From Alopecurus myosuroides (lineage: Eukaryota; Streptophyta; Magnoliopsida; Poales; Poaceae): a stretch of 64,000 nucleotides of DNA. Under the pieces are notes generated by a model. That model saw nothing but the letters and a program-made list of their open reading frames with translations, made no database searches and was not told where the DNA came from. Shown here one piece after another: positions 45,842-56,395 of this stretch. The first letter of the stretch is position 1. Each line of letters begins with the position of its first letter. The DNA lies in contig CM054062.1 in the NCBI GenBank assembly GCA_028641055.1, forward strand, positions 136,070,682-136,134,681. The letters are read 5' to 3'. A program made the translations under genes and the position numbers.

Positions 45842-48800
45842 ATGGCTCCCAAAAGGCATGGGAAACAGCCGGCCCAGGCGAAGACAACCCAATCCATATC
45901 CGCCAATTGGGGGCGATCCATAGTCACAAAGGCCAAACTGGACGAGCTGGCCGAGTTGGGGGTCCTTCCTTCTCAGAAGGACATTCATTGGAGGGCGCCG
46001 GGTGTTGAGACCCGGCCCACACCTGCCGAGGATGAGGTAATCTGTTTTATAGAGCACGTGACCCGGGGATTCCGTCCTCCGGGTCACCCTTTCTTTCGTG
46101 AGGTCCTGAGCCATTATGGCCTCAGGATATTCGACATAGGGCCTAACTCTATGTTGAATATTACCCACTTCATTGTTCTATCCGAGTCATACCTGTGCAC
46201 CCCACCAAGTTTGGCTCTCTTCACCGAACTTTTCTAGTGCAAACCGTGCCGCGAAAGCGGCGACGGAGCACTTCTTGCTTGCGGCGGAGTCTCTATCCAG
46301 CGCCGCAAGAATTCTCTAATGCCACCTCTTACTCTTAATTCACACGTCAAACACTGGCAACTCTCATACTTCTATTGCCGGGACACCTCCCCCCCCCCCC
46401 CGGTGAAAAGAGGTTGCCAGGTTACTCAGAAGGCCTCCTTGATATCTCTGAGAAATTCAATGCTTTCGCCCCTGACTCGGACAGGGAAGCAATCCCGCCT
46501 TCACTAGCTAGAATAGCCGTCCTCTCCGCCCAAGGCCTTCTTGGGCTCAATCTAGTGAAAACTTGGGTTGATTTCCGGATCCAACCCAATTCTATCCCCA
46601 CCAAATTGATGTGCGAGTACTCGGGGCATGCCACGGATGCACTCCGATATTCCACCAAGAGCTTTGCAGCCGGCGACACCAACAAAACTATCAAAGGCTT
46701 TTTGACGGAAAAGCTGGAAGTGATCAAGAACATTACCGGGTTGCCGCCATTTACCCGGGAAAACCCGGCCCCAGCGGTAAGACTCGACATATGCAACTTT
46801 ATTCGTACGTCTTAAACTTGACGCAATTGCTGATTCCCACCTTCCTTTTTTTTCTCTCAGGCTGATAACCCTTTCTGGAATGTTGAAACTTCTCCTGCTG
46901 CCGGAGACCCGGAGGAGGAAGACGAACCGGCTGATACTGATGAGGGTAATTATCCGAATCTTACGTCATCTTTATTTGCATAAATTTCCTTATTTTAACC
47001 TTTTCCATCGACACACACTCGGCTTGCAGGACCAGAGGACGAGGATGAGAATGATGACGAAGACCCGGAGGCCACCGAGTCCGATCCAGAAATAACAGTC
47101 GGGGTCAAGAGGAAAAACAGAAGAGTGGTGCGCAAGGTTCCCTATTCCACCATGTCTTCCGAACCCTATTCTTTCGATAACATGCACGGACTTAACCAAC
47201 GACTATCTAACTCATCGCACTTGAAGGATTCTATCGCGGCCAAGCGCAGAGTGACCCGGAGTTCACCAGGGGACGATCCCCTTAACCCGGGTATCTCCTC
47301 CTCGCCAAACCTCCGTGCCGATATTCCTCTTCCACGCCCCTCCAAATCTCCTCAGCGCCATCCATCTCCCAATCACCCACTCGCGGGGCGATTCCGGGTC
47401 CCACTATCGGTCCCTTTGGCGGCTTCATCTGCTTCTAGCAGCGAACTCCCGCCTGATTACGCTGTAAATACCGGGTGAGTCTTTATTATACGACATCCTT
47501 TCATACCCGATAACTTTCAATTGCTGTTGCTAACTGCTCTTCCTCCCTTTCTTTAGCGCTAAAGCCGCAGTTAGTGACCCGGAGAATGTGGAGATGGATA
47601 ACCGGGAGGCGGAGAAGCCGACTGAGAACATAGACGCCGCAACTGGCGGTGATACTGAGAACAACTAGGAACAAGGCCCCTTGGGCGATCCACTTCACCA
47701 AGCCGCCGGGTCTCCCGCGTCATCCGAACCAGTGGACGAGGAGATCGAGGTTCCGGACACGAGGATGGGTTCTCCCAACCCAGATACCCAGACTGTCCGG
47801 GTCTCGACCCCAAGGGCGGGGAGAGCTCCCCCATCAGGCGACCAGGCTGCCGGCTCTTCTGGTGTCCGACCCGAGGACCTGACGTTTGCCCAGATGCTCG
47901 AAACCCTGCGCACTTTGAGGGCTAATGAAGAAAACATCTTGGAGGCTTTAATAGCCAAACACGAGGTAAACCCGACTAATATTTCTTGTGTCCTTATCTA
48001 GTCCCCAAGTTCCGAGTGAATTGATTCACAATTTGCTTGGAACTTTACGGTATAAGCGACTGATAACTTGCCCCTTTACCCGGCTAATCCTTCTTTGCAT
48101 CCGTGTAGTCCTTCGTGACTCAATCTGAGAAGGAACTGGCAAAGGCCACCAAGCTCATTGAAAAGGAGGTGGCTCTGCGGGAGGAGGCCGAGGCTGAAGC
48201 CAGGAGGAGTGGGAAGATAATGAAGAAGTATAGGCGGAGGGCTCACACAGCAGAAAATGAGCTAACGAGCCTTTCTGTTCAAATTGCTGATACGTATCGT
48301 GCTTTGCTTGGTACGATTCTTCGTCCGGGTTGTCCTTCTGATAAATAGCCGGAGTTTCCTTACTCATGTTTCCATTTCTTTCTGCAGGTCCGGATGAAGT
48401 AATGCCGGACGAGGATGACATTGCCAGGCTGAAAACTCTCAAGAGCGTTATCCGGCAGCTATGCGCCGGAACCAAATGGATCCTTCAAGAAATACGGTGG
48501 CCGGGTAAAGGGCATGGCGACCTGAAGAGAATGCTAGACGCTTGCTCCACTATCCCCGAATGGATTTGGCACAGGAAACGCTCGTCCTGCCGAGTTGGTG
48601 TAACCCGGGGGCTTGCGCTTGCCAAGGCTTACTTCCCTAAGCTCGAGCTAGCCAAGCTTATGGGAGGTTTCCCGGAATTCAAGCTTGATGGGTCCAAGTT
48701 CTCCGTGAAGGATTTCCAGGCCGTCCAGAAGGAGGTCCGTTACCCGGCCAGCGTGATTGCTGACGGCTTAGATGTCGATTCCCTTGTTCCTGCATATGAT

Positions 48801-49040
48801 GCTGCTAGTGAAGCGGTTAAGTCGGATCTTCCCGAGCCGTATGACATGCTGGCCCGATGGAAGGAGGAAGCTGCTAAGTTGAGGGAGGAGGCTGCCAAAA
48901 AGAAGGCTGAAGCCGATTCTGCCTCCGCTACCTCCACACCAGTCATTCCTCCTCCTGTGCGAGCCGGTACTGCTGATCCGGGTGCTGTTGCTACCCCAAG
49001 TGATGGCAAGGGTAAGGCGAAGATGGACGCCGCGGCCTAG
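45842..49040 (+). pseudogene. Opposite-strand spliced gene (aORF) of Tat element 2, 'putative gypsy type transposon' domain
   Basis: Starts MAPKRHGKQPAQAKTTQS. The conserved domain runs over about 45890-46770: NWGRSIVTKAKLDELAELGV, VTRGFRPPGHPFFREVLSHY, GPNSMLNITHFIVLSESYL, then the SYFYCRDTS region. GT-AG introns are at 46777-46860, 46946-47029, 47475-47556, 47966-48108 and 48311-48387. Middle exons are acidic then basic (DEDENDDEDPEATESD, VKRKNRRVVRKV); a coiled coil follows (KELAKATKLIEKEVALREEA) and a conserved C-terminal exon (GTKWILQEIRWPGKGHGDL ... GKGKAKMDAAA) ends at 49040. A TAG at 46235, a shift at a C13 run (about 46388-46400) and a TAG at 47668 interrupt it. The basic stretch suggests nuclear location; function unknown. 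Confidence 0.75.
46388..46400 (+). repeat. C13 homopolymer in the aORF
   Basis: Thirteen C residues within the first coding exon; the reading frame differs before and after it. Confidence 0.85.
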
Positions 49041-50083
49041 AACGCCGACTGATACCGGCTACTACTTCATACGCGTCAATCGGCCGATGTGTTGTTAAAA
49101 CAACTATTTTTGGATGGTGCGCCTGTGCACCTTTGATACTATTTACCGAAGTTTGTAATGCACTGTAGGTTCTTGATACACTTTGTGCTTCTTCTGATCG
49201 TTTATATTTACCCACTTTTGAGTCAACTTGTTCTTGATATCCGACTTTCTTTACGATCCCTTTTGTGAGACTCGGTTTCCGAGTTTCATGGGTGTTGACG
49301 AGCGGACTTGCTTCTAAGTCCCCAAGTCCCCAAGACTCGGATGTTTGGGTATTTTGAGCCTTAGCAACTAAGCAACTTTTTCCTTTTCCAAAATCCCGAA
49401 TCGCCAAGACCCGAATTTCCGAGTCTGGGATATGTGGTCTTTTCGAAGAGAACGAGTTTGTTGTTTGCTAAGCCCAGACCCGGAGCCGTTTCACATAGGT
49501 AATGAAGTTATGCTTGATAAACGTTGAGTTTCCGGCTATTAGCTTTGTACTCTGCATAACTTGTGGTTTAGATGACCCTTTTGACTATCTTGTACTATAA
49601 GCCGGCTTTCGCGTGGATACCATGTTGCTACATCTATACGAAAACAGGGTCAGGCAAGTCCCATTGGGCTTCATGGCTGATTGTAATCGTAAGCGAGCAA
49701 ATCATGCCACTTTTATTGCGAGTCACATCGAGCTTAAGTAAGAAAAGTCAAGAAAGTTTGGCTCCTTTGTCCGGTTATAAGATTGCAGCCGTACTCGTTT
49801 GCGAGTAATCGGCCCTTATAACTCATAGGCATCAAGGCCGGGTCATTGAGTTTGCAACTGTGCTATTCAAGCAATCAGCCCCCAAGACCTATATATATGC
49901 AACGTACTGAGATTAAAGAACATGAGAATAACCACTTCTTTTCTTGATACGAGAATGTTGGGTCAGCAAGCCGCCTCATTAAAAACCCATCCAGTCCCCA
50001 AGGGTACCCTGGATAGGAAAAGAGTACGTCTGAAACCTGCTGCCTGTTACATCGTGCAATTCCACTTGCCAATATAGTCTTTA
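49041..50083. other. Spacer between convergent aORF and pol of Tat element 2
   Basis: About 1 kb with no supported gene, the place where both convergent transcripts should end. Confidence 0.5.
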
Positions 50084-51025
50084 CTAAGTATAATATGGAC
50101 GTAGCTGAGCCACGTTCCATGGTCTGTCTCTTTCTTGCATAGATGAAGTGGTATGAGCGGTGTCATTAACTGTAGCCGACTCTTCCCTTGCATCTACCAA
50201 GTAATATGATCCATTATGCAGATTCCGGCTTATGATAAACGGTCCTTCCCATGGTGGTGATAATTTGTGTTTTCCTTCGTTTGACTGTACCAGGCGTAGA
50301 ACCAGGTCTCCTTCCTGGAAGACCCGGGTTTTCACGCGCCGGCTATGATACCTCCGTAAATCTTGCTGATATATGGCTGATCTTTCCAGGGCTTGTTCCC
50401 TTTGTTCTTCTAACATATCTACGACGTCCTGCCGGGTATTTTCGTTCTCCACTTCGACGTAAGCTGATACTCGCGGTGAATCATGAATAATGTCACTCGG
50501 TAACACTGCTTCCGCACCATAGACCATGAAGAAGGGTGTCATCTGAGTGGATCTGTTAGGTGTAGTGTTGATACCCCAAACCACGGAAGGAAGTTCTTCG
50601 ACCCATGCACCAGCAGCCCTGATACAGGGAACTCGCAATCGTGGTTTTAATCCGTGAAGCAATTCTTGGTTTGCCCTCTCCACTTGTCCATTGGCCTGTG
50701 GATGAGCCACTGATACTACATCAAGCCGGATTCCATTGTTGCCACAGAACTTTTCCATCTCACCAAGGGACATGTTGGTTCCATTGTCGGTAATTATGCT
50801 GTGGGGATACCCGAACCTGTAGATAATTCTTTTCAGGAACTTGACTGATGTAGCTGCTTCGCAATTAGTAACTGGCGTAACCTCAACCCACTTGGTAAAC
50901 TTATCAATAGCCACTAAAAGATGTGTCTTCTTGCATGGTGACATATGAAAGGGGCCAACCATGTCCATACCCCAGACAGCGAACGGCCAAGTTAACGGGA
51001 TGGTCCGTAATTCCATAGCCGGCAC
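50084..51025 (-). CDS. Integrase core of Tat element 2 (313 codons)
   Basis: Starts just after the zinc-binding cysteines. Asp in VWGMDMVGPFHMSPCKK, Asp in SIITDNGTNMS and Glu in ANGQVERANQELLHG form the DDE set. The C-terminal part holds TPFFMVYGAEAVLPSDI and FQEGDLVLRLVQSNEGKHKL and ends VAQLRPYYT. One stop near 51074 splits it from the upstream frame. The real start is inside the upstream frame, so the ATG used here only opens the segment. It is close to a working enzyme. Confidence 0.9.
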   Translation of the reverse strand: MPAMELRTIPLTWPFAVWGMDMVGPFHMSPCKKTHLLVAIDKFTKWVEVTPVTNCEAATSVKFLKRIIYRFGYPHSIITDNGTNMSLGEMEKFCGNNGIRLDVVSVAHPQANGQVERANQELLHGLKPRLRVPCIRAAGAWVEELPSVVWGINTTPNRSTQMTPFFMVYGAEAVLPSDIIHDSPRVSAYVEVENENTRQDVVDMLEEQREQALERSAIYQQDLRRYHSRRVKTRVFQEGDLVLRLVQSNEGKHKLSPPWEGPFIISRNLHNGSYYLVDAREESATVNDTAHTTSSMQERDRPWNVAQLRPYYT

Positions 51026-51073
51026 ATGGGTTTGGCGAGCGTACCTTTGACATCCGTCACACCTTGCTACTAA

Positions 51074-52294
51074 TCATTCCGCATCTGCTAGAGCCATGAT
51101 CCAGAAGAATCCGTGTCGATAAGACTTGGCCACAAGGGATCTTGTGGATGCATGATGCCCACAATCACCTTCATGGATTTCCTTGAGAATCTGTCGGCCT
51201 TCTTCTGGTGCCACACAGCGCAAAAAGACCCCCGCGGCGCTTCTCTTGTATAACTCCCCGTTGATGATAGAATATCCCTTTGCTCGCCGCAAAATTTGCC
51301 TTGCTAACACCTCTTGATGTGGTAACTCGCCTCGTGATAGGTAGGCCAAAAACGGCTCTGTCCACTCGGGAATAGCACGTACAGTGGCCACGAGTCCTAA
51401 ATCTGGGTCTTGATTTGCCAATTCCTCCTCTGACTCGGTTTTAACTGATGGTCGCCATAATTCGTCCAGGAAAACGTTAGGTGGAACCGGCTCTCTGCGC
51501 GAGCCGAGTCTAGCGAGGGCGTCGGCTGCCTCATTCTTTCTTCTGTCTATATGCTCCACCTCATACCTGGAAAAACATCCTGCAACCCTATCAACTTCCC
51601 TGCGGTATGCTGCCATAGTTGCGTCCTTTCTATCCCAAGTTCCTGACACCTGCTGTACCACAAGGTCCGAATCTCCGAAGCATCGTATCCTCTTAATGTT
51701 CATCTCCTTGGCTACCTTTAAGCCATGCAATAGGGCCTCATACTCGGCCACGTTGTTGGAACAGTCAAAGTGAATTTGTAGTACGTAACTCAATTTGTCT
51801 CCTTTGGGTGATGTTAGCACCACTCGAGCTCCTGATCCCTCGTACTGCTTTGATCCATCGAAGTGCATGATCCATGACTCGGAGTTTGGAACCATGGTAG
51901 TCATGCCTGTGTGTGTCCAATCATTAACGAAATCAACCAAAGCCTGAGATTTGATTGCTGACCTGGGCTCGTAGCTGATGTGATAATCCCCCATTTCTAT
52001 CGCCCATTTGGCTATTCTTCCGGTCGCATCCGAGTTTCTGATGATATCCGACATTGGTATTGAGCTAACCACTGTTATGGGGTGTTCCTGGAAATACGGC
52101 TTCAGTTTCCGGCTGGCCATAAAGACCCCGAAAACCAGCTTTTGCCAATGCGGATAGCGCTGCTTTGCCTCTGATAATGCCTCACTGACATAATAAACCG
52201 GCCTCTGGACTGGATAACCTTTCCCATCCTCTTTACGCTCCACAACCACTACTGCACTGACGGCTCGGGGGCCAGCTGCCACGTATAGCAACAT
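51074..52294 (-). CDS. Dual RNase H and integrase zinc-binding region of Tat element 2 (406 codons)
   Basis: An uninterrupted frame with the Gypsy RNase H (MLLYVAAGPRAVSAVVVVER, KQRYPHWQKLVFGVFMASRK). The second, archaeal-type RNase H follows from about residue 145 (WIMHFDGSKQYEGSGARVVL, NNVAEYEALLHGLKVAKEM, RCFGDSDLVVQQVSG). The integrase N-terminus follows with EIHEGDCGHHASTRSLVAKS. The cysteines CDGC lie past the stop. Catalytic Asp and Glu residues are retained in both domains' visible motifs. Confidence 0.88.
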   Translation of the reverse strand: MLLYVAAGPRAVSAVVVVERKEDGKGYPVQRPVYYVSEALSEAKQRYPHWQKLVFGVFMASRKLKPYFQEHPITVVSSIPMSDIIRNSDATGRIAKWAIEMGDYHISYEPRSAIKSQALVDFVNDWTHTGMTTMVPNSESWIMHFDGSKQYEGSGARVVLTSPKGDKLSYVLQIHFDCSNNVAEYEALLHGLKVAKEMNIKRIRCFGDSDLVVQQVSGTWDRKDATMAAYRREVDRVAGCFSRYEVEHIDRRKNEAADALARLGSRREPVPPNVFLDELWRPSVKTESEEELANQDPDLGLVATVRAIPEWTEPFLAYLSRGELPHQEVLARQILRRAKGYSIINGELYKRSAAGVFLRCVAPEEGRQILKEIHEGDCGHHASTRSLVAKSYRHGFFWIMALADAE

Positions 52295-52339
52295 AGGCTC
52301 TTTAGGACCCGGGGCCGCTAGTACTGGTGCTTCAGATAA

Positions 52340-53377
52340 CTACTTCTTTAGTGCCTCGAACGCCTCATTCGCCTCTTGATCCCATACAAATTTGTCGGAT
52401 TTCCTCAAGAGCCGGTACAAGGGTATTGCCTTTTCTCCGAGTCTTGATATAAATCGGCTCAAGGCTGCTACACAGCCCGTGAGCTTTTGAACATGCTTCA
52501 AATTTTCCGGCTTTTTCAGACTTTGGATAGCTTTGATTTTGTCCGGGTTTGCTTCAATTCCTCTCTCGGAAACGTTAAATTCAAGTAATTTCCCGGCTGG
52601 AACTCCAAATACGCACTTTGTCGGGTTAAGCTTCATCTGATACCTCCTTAAGTTCTTGAACGTCTCCTTTAGATCATCGATAAATGTTTCTGCCTTCTTG
52701 GTCTTGATAACCACATCATCCACATAAGCATGGACGTTGCGTCCAATTTGGTCCTCGAAGCACTTCTGAATACACCGTTGATAAGTTGCGCCGGCGTTCT
52801 TCAACCCAAACGTCATGGTTTTGTAACAAAAGGCCCCAAAAGGGGTTATAAACGATGTTTTCTCCCAATCCTCCCTCTTGAGTTTAATCTGATGATATCC
52901 GGAATAAGCATCCAGAAAGCATAATAGGTCACTCCCAGCTACTGCATCTATGATCTGATCTATCCTTGGTAGTGCGAACGGATCCTTTGGGCAATGCGTT
53001 TTGAGACTCGTAAAATCAATGCACATCCTCCACTCATTGGTCGTTTTCATCACTAGCACCGGATTCGCTAACCAATCCGGGTGAAATACTTCCATGATGA
53101 AGCCGGCTGTCAATAGCCGAGCAATTTCTTCACCTATAGCTTTCCTTCTTTCTTCATTCATCTTCCTCAAGCCCTGCTTCACAGGCCTGGACTTGGGATC
53201 TACATGCAAACTGTGCTCTGCCAACTCTGTAGGGATACCCGGCATGTCGCTAGGTGTCCAGGCGAATACGTCCGCATTCGAACGAATAAACTCCACAACT
53301 GCCTTCTCCTGCTCGTTGTCCAAGTTAGACCCTATAGTAAATTGCTTAGTGGGATCACCTTCGACAAAAGCTATCAT
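52340..53377 (-). CDS. Reverse transcriptase of Tat element 2 (345 codons)
   Basis: HVDPKSRPVKQGLRKMNEER, NPVLVMKTTNEWRMCIDFTS, LPRIDQIIDAVAGSDLLCFL, TFGLKNAGATYQRCIQKCF and HAYVDDVVIKTKK with an intact YVDD at 52715-52726. The connection region runs to FEALKK, then a single stop. All RT motifs are in one frame. The enzyme would copy element RNA into cDNA inside the particle. Confidence 0.92.
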   Translation of the reverse strand: MIAFVEGDPTKQFTIGSNLDNEQEKAVVEFIRSNADVFAWTPSDMPGIPTELAEHSLHVDPKSRPVKQGLRKMNEERRKAIGEEIARLLTAGFIMEVFHPDWLANPVLVMKTTNEWRMCIDFTSLKTHCPKDPFALPRIDQIIDAVAGSDLLCFLDAYSGYHQIKLKREDWEKTSFITPFGAFCYKTMTFGLKNAGATYQRCIQKCFEDQIGRNVHAYVDDVVIKTKKAETFIDDLKETFKNLRRYQMKLNPTKCVFGVPAGKLLEFNVSERGIEANPDKIKAIQSLKKPENLKHVQKLTGCVAALSRFISRLGEKAIPLYRLLRKSDKFVWDQEANEAFEALKK

Positions 53378-53386
53378 CTTGGTGTC

Positions 53387-54049
53387 CTATGCTGCCTTGA
53401 ATTTTGCTCTTTCGTCCTCAGTATTCGGCCTTTTCAATGCGGTTCCATCATCCGGATCTACTTGAGACCGATAATACTTGAGTTCTTCTTTTCTGCAAGC
53501 TTGCTCGGCCATTACCGAATCTCCTTCGTCGCACTCGGCCGCTATATCCCGGCTTCCATGTATGGTGATGGTCTGCTTAGGACCCGGAATCTTCAGCTGC
53601 AAATACACATAACACGGCCTGGCCATGAATTTGGCGTAAGCCGGTCTTCCAAATAGTGCGTGATAAGGACTGCGCAATTTGACCACCTCGAACGTGAGCC
53701 ACTCAACTCGATAATTATCCGTTGATTCTCCGAAAGCTACCTCCAATGCGATTTTCCCCTCGGGACATGCCGAGTGACCCGGCACTATTCCATGAAAAGT
53801 TGTTGAGCTTTTCTGTAGCTGGGACTCTTTGAGGCCCATGCGTGAAAAGGTTTCCCAGTACAAGATATTGATGCTACTTCCACCGTCCATCAGGACCCTT
53901 TTTAACTCGTAACCATTAACCTGTGGTGCGACTACCAATGCTAAGACTCCTGGGTGCTCTATTCTTTCCGGGTGATCTCTTCTGCCCCACGTCATCTCTT
54001 GTTCCGCCCACCTCAGGTATCCCGGAACAGCCGAGGAAACCGAGTTCAC
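53387..54049 (-). CDS. Protease region of Tat element 2 (220 codons)
   Basis: KRVLMDGGSSINILYWETFS carries the DGGSS active site near residue 55; YHALFGRPAYAKFMARPCYV is the downstream conserved block. It would cut the polyprotein. The gag core that should precede it is absent: only about 40 bp separate its visible start from the leader frame. Confidence 0.85.
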   Translation of the reverse strand: MNSVSSAVPGYLRWAEQEMTWGRRDHPERIEHPGVLALVVAPQVNGYELKRVLMDGGSSINILYWETFSRMGLKESQLQKSSTTFHGIVPGHSACPEGKIALEVAFGESTDNYRVEWLTFEVVKLRSPYHALFGRPAYAKFMARPCYVYLQLKIPGPKQTITIHGSRDIAAECDEGDSVMAEQACRKEELKYYRSQVDPDDGTALKRPNTEDERAKFKAA

Positions 54050-54085
54050 AGCTTGCTTGAGTATCTTTTTGTCCCTATTAGAAGT

Positions 54086-54321
54086 TCATGTAGTATGCAC
54101 ATGATATTGTCCTTTTAAATCAGATGTACGTACCATACCGATGAAGACGCTGATCTGGCCGATCGTCACAATAGATCCGGATTCGAGGTGATCCGACTCT
54201 GGCCCCCAGCCGGAATCGTCCACCATCTTCTCTCCTTCGTGGTCGATGTAGATCTCGCCGACAACAAGGTTCTCCATGTTCTTCCGAGCTTCTCCCGTGA
54301 TGTAAACACCTTTGGACACAG
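54086..54321 (-). pseudogene. Short gag leader of Tat element 2
   Basis: The frame passing through the PBS continues as GPVSKGVYITGEARKNMENL and ISVFIGMVRTSDLKGQ, then stops at 54086. It corresponds to the N-terminal leader of Tat element 1, where FIGMV also occurs. The gag core of Tat element 1 (about 460 residues) has no counterpart here. Confidence 0.6.
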
Positions 54322-54339
54322 GCCCCACGGTGGGCGCCA
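54322..54339 (-). other. PBS of Tat element 2
   Basis: The minus strand reads TGGCGCCCACCGTGGGGC, identical to Tat element 1, two bases from the LTR. Confidence 0.8.
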
Positions 54340-54341
54340 AC

Positions 54342-54816
54342 TGTCGTGGGATAATCACGACAGACGTTACCGGGGGTAACTTATCTTGGGGCAAGACGAC
54401 ACAGGCGTTTGGGAGAGGGTTTAGCTCAGAGGAAAACATGATGATACTCGATCTGGTAGCCGGCAATCAAGTCGCCGAGTCTCCGATCTCGATATAATAA
54501 CTCAACTCTCGTATTACACTGGATATTCGATATCAGGTGATATTGCTAGGGATCTTAGATCTCCCTCAACTAAACCTAGGGGTCGGTTTATAAAGCACCC
54601 GCACCCCCTGGTTTGTCCTCCAAGGCGCACCCTTAATCCTACCCGGACACCGCATACAAACCCTAACTTTCCTTATTGTAACCCACAAACCGGGTTACAG
54701 GGCCTACAAATGTGGGCCTTCCTGAAGTTTCTTTATCCTTAGACGGATCCTGCGCAGCGTCCTTTGGGCCGGGTTGCACCTTGGAGTTGGCCTACCGGGT
54801 TATTATCCCTCCATCA
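54342..54816 (-). repeat. 5' LTR of Tat element 2
   Basis: 475 bp pair of 44193-44667; minus-strand TATA-like CTTTATAAAC at about 54586-54595. Confidence 0.92.
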
Positions 54817-54821
54817 GTCCA

Positions 54822-54950
54822 CATCCATGGCCGTACTACTCCCCCTACATGTTCCTATTTGGTTTCGAAGAGAAATGTAAAAGGCCAAAGGAATTGGAAG
54901 GGGAAAATAAAAAGGGAGGAGGACTTCTCCCAATAGGAAAGGACTCCTAG
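54822..54950. other. Right flank of the Tat 2 insertion
   Basis: Continuation of the unclassified repeat that ends at 44187; purine-rich, no gene. It stops where the truncated LTR of the next element starts. Confidence 0.45.
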
Positions 54951-56223
54951 TTATGAACTCTGATATTTTAGTTTCAGAAAATTTGTTCTGGAAATATTCT
55001 CGGAATTGGACGATTGAAAAGCCAGAAGTCTTAGAAGTCCCGGAGGGTCAAGGAAGTCCCGAAGAGACCCGGAGGGGGGCCACAGGGTGGCCACACCATA
55101 GGGTGGTGCGGGTCCCCTGACCGCGCCACTAGGTGGTGTGGGCCCCTGGCCACCCCCCGACATCGCCCTTTCGCCTATATATGCTCCCTGATGCATAAAC
55201 CCTAAGAGGATCAACCTTTTCCACCAAAAACATCCGTAGCTTCGCCGCCGCCGCCGACAAGTTTCGAGGGACACAAATCTCTGTTCCGTTACCCTGCCGG
55301 ACAGGGAAGTGCCCCCGGAGCCATCTACATCGACTCCACCGCCATCTTCATCGTCGTTGGTGTCTCTTATAATGAGGAGGGAGTAGTTCTCCCCCGGGGC
55401 TAAGGGATCTACCTGTAGCTATGTGTTTCATCTCTCTCTCCCATGGTGTGATCTCTATGTGATCATGAGCTTTGTAATCTAGTTGAACAAGTATATGTTA
55501 CTCTTTATATGTTATGCTACTCGAGAGGTTTTGTTATGAGATCTCCGTAAACACTTTGATCACGGTGTAAAGGTGACAGTGTGTGCACTGTGTGGTTTAG
55601 CTTGATATTTATATCTTGTGTTGGATGACCCTTTGAAATTGTGGTGTTTGTCTAGTACCTTCTAGGGCGCTCATAGTGACAGCGTGGGGTTAACTAGACA
55701 TGAAAATGCGACTTTGAGGAGTGTTGTTACATCCCTACGAAATGAATTAGTTTGTTATTCAACCGAAGAGTGGTTCGGAATAGCATAGTGAAGAGAGATA
55801 TTTATGCATTCAATTATGTTATCATTGTTGAGAGTGTCCACTAGTGAAAGTAGGATCCCTAGGCCTTGTTTTTAAGCATTGAAACATTGTTTACAATCCG
55901 TTCTGCTACATGTTTGCTTGCTTCCATTTTTATTTCATATTGTTATTATCACTTACAGACATCCATATTACTTGCATTTCACTCTCTCTTTGCCGAACTA
56001 GTGCACCTATACAACCGAAAATTGTATTAGGTGTGTTGGGGACACAAGAGACTTCTTGTATTCTAATTGCAGGGTTGTTTGAGAGGGATATCTTTGAGCT
56101 CTTCCTCCCTGAGTTCGATAAACCTTGGGTGATCCACTAAAGGGAAACTTGCCGCTGTTCTACAAACCTTTGCACTTGCAGGCCCAACACTGTCTACAAG
56201 AATAGAAGCGTGCATAGACATCA
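54951..56223 (+). repeat. 5' LTR, truncated at its start
   Basis: Aligns to 59980-61236 from TTTCAGAAAA onwards. A TATA-like CCTATATATGC lies at about 55172-55182. Confidence 0.85.
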
Positions 56224-56233
56224 AGCTCTTTTC

Positions 56234-56253
56234 TGACGCCGTTGCCGACGAGG
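56234..56253 (+). other. PBS, tRNA-Asp type
   Basis: TGACGCCGTTGCCGACGAGG differs at two positions from the standard Asp-type plant PBS. Confidence 0.7.
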
Positions 56254-56395
56254 TAAGGTAAAAGGTACTCACATCCTCGGGTGTGAGTGCTCGAAGTTAT
56301 TTCCTTTAGATTCTGCAATTATATCTTTTTGTTTTTTTCACTAGTTAGGCTTATTTTTACTTGTTGCTTGTTTTTATTTTTACTAATTAATCTTA

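Larger units (their letters stand above)
44193..54816 (-). mobile_element. Tat-lineage Ty3/Gypsy retrotransposon 2
   Basis: LTRs 44193-44667 and 54342-54816, both 475 bp, differ at about eight positions by eye (under 2%), so this is the youngest LTR element here. The target duplication GTCCA is exact (44188-44192 and 54817-54821). PBS as in Tat element 1. Protease, RT, RNase H and integrase are nearly intact on the minus strand, but the gag core is missing. An opposite-strand spliced gene lies between integrase and 3' LTR. Confidence 0.93.
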
